Part shown: positions 6,085 through 9,493 of the stretch, piece after piece
How positions within the stretch are numbered: position 1 is the stretch's first letter
How the letters are laid out: each line of letters begins with the position of its first letter
From: Deltaproteobacteria bacterium
Lineage (GTDB): Bacteria; Desulfobacterota_B; Binatia; UBA9968
NCBI GenBank assembly: GCA_022545745.1
Contig: JACZQL010000019.1
Span: 1-9,493 of the forward strand
Direction of reading: 5' to 3'
Length of the DNA stretch: 9,493 nucleotides
Notes under the pieces: model-generated
Seen by the model: only the letters and a program-made list of their open reading frames with translations
Databases searched by the model: none
What the model was told of the DNA's origin: nothing
Position numbers and translations under genes: made by a program

Positions 6085-6931
6085 GGTAAGGGAGATCATG
6101 ACCAGGGACATCGTCACCGCTGGGATCACGGACCGAATTTCGGATGTTATGAAGGTGATGGCAACCAAAAACGTCGGGCGTGTTGTCATTATGGACAACC
6201 GCGTACCCGTGGGGATATTCACCGAGCAGGATGTCCTGCGGCGTGTCATGAATAAGAAATTGGACCCTAAGAAAGCGACCATCAAGAGGGTCATGACAAC
6301 CCCGATTCGTTCAGTGCGAGAAGAGGCGCGTATCGTCGATGTTTTGGGCAAGATGTACCGGGGTAAGTTCCGGCATATGGTCGTGTGTGGGGAGAAAAGA
6401 GTGATGGTTGGACTGGTCTCCATGCGCCGCATCCTCAAGCTTGCGGTGGAATTGGGACATGATCCCACAGGGACTCAGACCATTGGTAGCATGATGTCCA
6501 CGAAACTTGTCACGGTGGATGTCTCTCAATCGATCTACGACACGATTGAAGTGATGGTCAAAAAGGACACCCATTGTGTCATTGTTTTGAGCCGTGGAGA
6601 ACTCAAAGGGATCTTTACCGAACGGGATGTCTTGAGGCGAGTGGCCATAAAGAATATCGACACGAGGAAGACTCCGATAAAAAAGGTGATGACCACTGAT
6701 CCCATTCCCATGGCCCATTCCGCTCCGATCGAGGAGGTCCTGGCTCAAATGTATCATAATGATTTCAGGAACATACCTGTCCTGGGGGATCATGGGGAGC
6801 TTGCCGGCATTGTCTCCATGGGTGACGTCCTGAAGTACGCCAAGGCATTGGATGTGGACGAAAGTGTACGGAAGGCCCGGAAGGAGATTGAAGAACACTG
6901 GGATTCGGTTGATCACTACACCCCGGGATAA
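6071..6931 (+). CDS. Four-CBS-domain protein (two Bateman modules)
   Basis: A 286-residue soluble protein made of four CBS motifs and nothing else. CBS1 spans about 6-62 (VREIMTRDIVTAG to GIFTEQDVLRRV), CBS2 about 71-127 (IKRVMTTPIRSV to GLVSMRRILKLA), CBS3 about 137-193 (IGSMMSTKLVTVD to GIFTERDVLRRV) and CBS4 about 203-259 (IKKVMTTDPIPM to GIVSMGDVLKYA). The two halves are a clear duplication: GIF-TE-DVLRRV then PIKKVMTT-like sequence occur in both. The TERD/TEQD positions with preceding hydrophobic strands are where CBS pairs bind the phosphates and ribose of adenine nucleotides. Such proteins usually sense AMP, ATP, NAD or SAM and control a partner; no partner domain is fused here. An in-frame stop at 6065-6067 forces the start to 6071, with GGGGGT (6059-6064) as a modest ribosome site. 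It is divergent from the protease and 170 bases upstream of the oxidoreductase genes. Confidence 0.9.
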   Translation: MLSNKVREIMTRDIVTAGITDRISDVMKVMATKNVGRVVIMDNRVPVGIFTEQDVLRRVMNKKLDPKKATIKRVMTTPIRSVREEARIVDVLGKMYRGKFRHMVVCGEKRVMVGLVSMRRILKLAVELGHDPTGTQTIGSMMSTKLVTVDVSQSIYDTIEVMVKKDTHCVIVLSRGELKGIFTERDVLRRVAIKNIDTRKTPIKKVMTTDPIPMAHSAPIEEVLAQMYHNDFRNIPVLGDHGELAGIVSMGDVLKYAKALDVDESVRKARKEIEEHWDSVDHYTPG

Positions 6932-6954
6932 ATAAGGTTTTTCCCTAAGTTTGC

Positions 6955-6984
6955 TTGACAATCCGGGCCATTCGAGGACATAGG
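6955..6984 (+). promoter_or_regulatory. Candidate promoter for the 2-oxoacid oxidoreductase genes
   Basis: A perfect TTGACA -35 box at 6955-6960 is followed 18 bases later by CATAGG (6979-6984), a weak -10 matching three positions. It lies in the 170-base gap after the CBS gene, about 120 bases before the ATG at 7102. The remaining leader (6985-7101) includes a T-rich stretch near 7029-7036 and no obvious riboswitch or strong hairpin. Confidence 0.3.
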
Positions 6985-7101
6985 TGGTGGGTTTCGACGG
7001 GAGAACGGGTGGTTACAGAACCAATCTTGTTTTTTCTAGGCAGTATGGTAGTTTTAAAAATTGCCTGGGACAGGATGTTTCATCTTCGGGAGCTTTTCTA
7101 G

Positions 7102-8946
7102 ATGCCATCAATTAATGATCTGAGTATTTCCGTAGCCACGGAAAATGGCTCGGGCAGCGCCTCCTCAAATACCGTTCTTTTCAAGTCCATCTTCAAGATG
7201 GGCATCCCCTGCTCTTCAAAAAATATGTTTCCTTCCAATATACAGGGTCTGCCAACCTGGTATCAGATCCGGGCTTGTGCGGACGGCTACTTCGGCCGCA
7301 AGGATGTCATCGATGTCATGGTGATGTTCAATGACGCCACCTCGGCCCAGGATATCCACCGGGTTAGAGAGGGCGGCCTCATTCTCTTCGATGACACGAA
7401 GCCTCTTCCTTCCCACCTAAAACGCGAAGGGGTTCAATACGTAGGTGTCCCGGCCAACAAGCTGGTGCAGGAACATGTGGAGGCCTCCCCCTTGAGGGTC
7501 AAGCAGCGAAATATGGTCTACGTGGGGGCCCTCGCGAAGCTGTTCGGAATCGATATGGAAGTCATCAAGGAGGTCCTCCGGGATACCTTCGGAAACAAGC
7601 CTGCCGTCATCGAGTCGAACCTCCTCTGTATCGAGCTCGGGTACCGACATGTGGAAGAAAACGGGTCAACTCAAGACATCGGCCGGTTAGAGGTCATGCC
7701 CGGTGGCAATGAGGGGAAGATTATCACGGAGGGAAATACCGCCTGCGCATTGGGGGCGATCTATGGTGGAGTTGCGTTGGTCTCCTGGTATCCCATCACC
7801 CCGTCCAGTTCCCTCGCCGAGGCGCTGGAACACTATATGCCACGGCTCCGCAAAAGACCTGACGGCAAGGCAAACTATGCTATCGTTCAAGCAGAGGATG
7901 AGATTGCCGCTGTGGGCATGGTGGTTGGGGCCGGTTGGGGCGGGGTGCGGGCCATGACATCAACCTCCGGCCCGGGACTCTCCCTCATGAACGAGACCGT
8001 GGGGTTGGCCTATTTTGCTGAAATTCCAAGCGTTTTTTTCATCATTCAACGAGGGGGCCCCTCGACCGGGTTACCCACACGAACCCAGCAGGCCGACATC
8101 CAATCCATGTATAACTGTTCCCACGGAGACACCCGCCATATCATTTTAATACCCCATGATATGAACTCTTGCTTTGACCTGGCCCGCCGGAGTTTCGATT
8201 TCGCTGAGCGGTTTCAGACGCCGGTCTTTGTCATGATGGATCTGGATCTGGGGATGAACTCGTGGTCCTCCGATCCCCTCAAACTGGAAAAAGAACCCTT
8301 CGATCGGGGTAAGCTCTTGAGCGCCGATGATCTGCAAAAACTCGAGGGAAAATTCCGCCGCTATTTTGACCTGGACGGAGATGGTATTCCCCAAAGGACG
8401 GTGCCGGGAAACACCTATCCCAAGGCTGCCTATTTTACCCGTGGCTCGGGCCACGACTCCGACGCGCGCTACAGCGAAGACGAAAAGGACTATAAGGAGA
8501 CCCTCGACCGCCTGAGTAGAAAGTTTGAGACGGCGCGCAAGGCGGTTCCTAAGCCCATCGTGGAGGTGTCTCCCAATATCAAGTCCGGCTTCATCTGCTT
8601 TGGTTCCAGTTACGAATCCACTCGGGAGGCTCGGGATCGGCTCAGGTCTGAGGGCCTGGAATCCAATCACCTGTTGCTCAGGGCTCTACCTTTATCAGAT
8701 GAGGTAAAAAAGTTTGTTGCCGCTCATGAGGTCATCTATCTTGTGGAACAGAATCGCGATGGCCAGATGGCGGCGATCCTCAAAGCCGAATGGCCCGAAC
8801 AGGGCTCCAAGGTTGTGAGCGTTCTCATTTACGACGGTCTCCCGGTAACCGCAGGCGAAATCGTCCGGCAGGTTCGGGAGTTTCTATCAACTTCGGGAAA
8901 AGAGGTAAAACAATGGCCGCCCAAAAGACCAATCGCGTCAATCTAA
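7102..8946 (+). CDS. korA: 2-oxoacid:acceptor oxidoreductase, fused gamma-alpha subunit
   Basis: A 614-residue subunit of the 2-oxoglutarate/2-oxoacid:ferredoxin oxidoreductase family, which converts a 2-oxoacid plus CoA to acyl-CoA and CO2 and reduces ferredoxin or a similar acceptor. Residues about 6-190 form the gamma (catalytic CoA-side) domain: NGSGSASSN (15-23), then FPSNIQGLPTWYQIR (43-57) in place of the more usual RGG-type sequence, and a late VGALAKLFGI (141-150). Residues about 205-420 form the alpha N-terminal thiamine-pyrophosphate fold: EGNTACALGAIYGG (210-223), WYPITPSSSLAE (229-240), QAEDEIAAVGM (263-273), TSTSGPGLSLMNE (286-298) and TGLPTRTQQADI (322-333). DLDGDGIPQRT (423-433) resembles a calcium-loop pattern seen in this branch. 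The C-terminal domain follows (about 490-600), with LVEQNRDGQ at 547-555. Start ATG at 7102 has CGGGAG about nine bases upstream. It overlaps the beta gene by 34 bases. No CysX2CysX2Cys ferredoxin segment is present. The exact 2-oxoacid is not certain. Confidence 0.88.
   Translation: MPSINDLSISVATENGSGSASSNTVLFKSIFKMGIPCSSKNMFPSNIQGLPTWYQIRACADGYFGRKDVIDVMVMFNDATSAQDIHRVREGGLILFDDTKPLPSHLKREGVQYVGVPANKLVQEHVEASPLRVKQRNMVYVGALAKLFGIDMEVIKEVLRDTFGNKPAVIESNLLCIELGYRHVEENGSTQDIGRLEVMPGGNEGKIITEGNTACALGAIYGGVALVSWYPITPSSSLAEALEHYMPRLRKRPDGKANYAIVQAEDEIAAVGMVVGAGWGGVRAMTSTSGPGLSLMNETVGLAYFAEIPSVFFIIQRGGPSTGLPTRTQQADIQSMYNCSHGDTRHIILIPHDMNSCFDLARRSFDFAERFQTPVFVMMDLDLGMNSWSSDPLKLEKEPFDRGKLLSADDLQKLEGKFRRYFDLDGDGIPQRTVPGNTYPKAAYFTRGSGHDSDARYSEDEKDYKETLDRLSRKFETARKAVPKPIVEVSPNIKSGFICFGSSYESTREARDRLRSEGLESNHLLLRALPLSDEVKKFVAAHEVIYLVEQNRDGQMAAILKAEWPEQGSKVVSVLIYDGLPVTAGEIVRQVREFLSTSGKEVKQWPPKRPIASI
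8901..8906 (+). promoter_or_regulatory. Shine-Dalgarno for the beta subunit, inside korA
   Basis: AGAGGT ends six bases before the ATG at 8913 and lies within the last codons of the alpha subunit. It identifies the beta start and implies translational coupling of the two subunits, fitting their 1:1 assembly. Confidence 0.7.
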
Positions 8947-9493
8947 CGGAAAAGGATTATCGTGGCGCCGAATCGACCATGTGTAAAGGGTGCGGCCACG
9001 ATGCCATTTCAGCCTCTATCATTCGGGCCTTCTTCGATAGCGCTATCGACCCCCGCAAGGTCATCAAACTGAGCGGCATCGGTTGCTCCTCCAAGACGCC
9101 AGCTTACTTTCTCAGTCAATCCTTTGGATTCAATGCCGTTCACGGGCGAATGTCTGCGGTGGCCACGGGTGCCAATCTTGCCAACCATTCACTCATTTCC
9201 ATTGGCGTGTCAGGTGATGGGGACACCTCGGCCATCGGTCTGGGAAACTTTTGTCATATGATGCGCCGCAACCTGAACATTACCTACATCATCGAAAACA
9301 ACGGTGTCTATGGGTTGACCAAAGGGCAGTTTTCGGCCACTGCGGATCGCGGCACCCGTATGAAGGGGGGCAAAATCAATCAAATGCCCGCCATCGATTT
9401 GGCCGAGCTGGCCGTTAATTTTGGAGCTACCTATTTGGCGCGGATCTTCTCGGGGGTTCGGAAACAACTTGCTCCCCTTATTCAAGCGGCCTT
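8913..9493 (+). CDS. korB: 2-oxoacid:acceptor oxidoreductase beta subunit, partial at right edge
   Basis: The first 193 codons of the thiamine-pyrophosphate-binding beta subunit; the stop lies beyond the window. Starting MAAQKTNRVN, it has CKGCGHDAI (24-32), whose cysteines are expected, with a later one, to ligate the 4Fe-4S cluster, then SGIGCSSKTPAYF (54-66) and GRMSAVATGANLAN (78-91). The cofactor motif is GDGD (101-104) followed by NNGVYGLTKGQ (129-139), the GDG-X(25-30)-N pattern that binds Mg and the diphosphate. FSATADRGTRMKGG comes next, then IDLAELAVNFGATYLAR and FSGVRKQLAPLI, all in family order. The start at 8913 is set by AGAGGT six bases upstream and overlaps the alpha gene by 34 bases in another frame. 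It pairs with the alpha subunit to complete the enzyme. Full-length relatives run to roughly 280-300 residues, so about a third is missing. Confidence 0.9.
   Translation, partial: MAAQKTNRVNLTEKDYRGAESTMCKGCGHDAISASIIRAFFDSAIDPRKVIKLSGIGCSSKTPAYFLSQSFGFNAVHGRMSAVATGANLANHSLISIGVSGDGDTSAIGLGNFCHMMRRNLNITYIIENNGVYGLTKGQFSATADRGTRMKGGKINQMPAIDLAELAVNFGATYLARIFSGVRKQLAPLIQAA

Noticed and set aside
5769..6089. 106-codon plus-strand frame spanning the protease start and divergent region
   Set aside because: Its first third is antisense to the protease N-terminus, and the rest shows no motif or conserved pattern.
6311..6961. 216-codon minus-strand open frame opposite the CBS gene
   Set aside because: Antisense to four clear CBS motifs; its composition is that of a mirrored coding strand, and no family is recognisable.
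8146..8670. 174-codon minus-strand open frame within korA
   Set aside because: Entirely antisense to well-supported alpha-subunit sequence; no domain or ribosome site.
1..9493. CRISPR array, mobile element, tRNA/rRNA or defence system
   Set aside because: No regularly spaced direct repeats, transposase or integrase motifs, cloverleaf or rRNA-like sequence was seen on either strand.

Overview
The window is bacterial, with dense ORFs, Shine-Dalgarno sites and moderate GC (roughly half by eye). The organism cannot be named from it. Two features suggest a diderm of an uncultured or Acidobacteria-like type. One is a decayed C-terminus of an Oar/carboxypeptidase-regulatory-type TonB-dependent receptor, a family abundant in Acidobacteriota. 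The other is a gamma-alpha fused 2-oxoacid:acceptor oxidoreductase. This placement is a weak inference.

Left part (1-1593): the first ~200 bases hold no convincing gene; a hydrophobic minus-strand reading frame may enter from the left edge. From about 203 to 660 the plus strand encodes the last ~150 residues of a TonB-dependent receptor, broken by a frameshift near 362 and lacking its N-terminal bulk and its stop codon. The open frame of this remnant runs without a stop into a real gene, a tandem-domain vicinal-oxygen-chelate (VOC/glyoxalase-fold) protein. That gene has its own Shine-Dalgarno and ATG at 715, so the long open frame beginning at 433 is a chimera and should not be annotated whole.

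Middle part (1606-5878, minus strand): three genes are read right to left: a Ste24-type M48 membrane metalloprotease, an FAD-dependent oxidoreductase of the fumarate reductase/ketosteroid dehydrogenase fold, and the radical-SAM haem chaperone HemW. A hairpin plus T-run on the minus strand at 4492-4525 probably separates the protease from the two downstream genes. HemW converges tail to tail with the VOC gene, 12 bases apart.

Right part (6071-9493, plus strand): a four-CBS-domain protein is divergent from the protease. It is preceded by a strong Shine-Dalgarno that serves a 25-codon overlapping leader ORF rather than the CBS start itself. After a 170-base gap with a TTGACA box come the alpha (gamma-alpha fused) and beta subunits of a 2-oxoacid:ferredoxin/acceptor oxidoreductase. 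They overlap by 34 bases, and the beta subunit is cut by the window end. This pair would oxidatively decarboxylate a 2-oxoacid to an acyl-CoA with a low-potential electron acceptor.

Most of the window is ordinary housekeeping and central metabolism. I see no CRISPR array, tRNA, rRNA, insertion sequence or defence cassette, and nothing that clearly amounts to an undescribed system. The points most worth a second look are the receptor remnant abutting the VOC gene, the leader ORF before the CBS gene, and the unusual active-site motifs of the flavoprotein.
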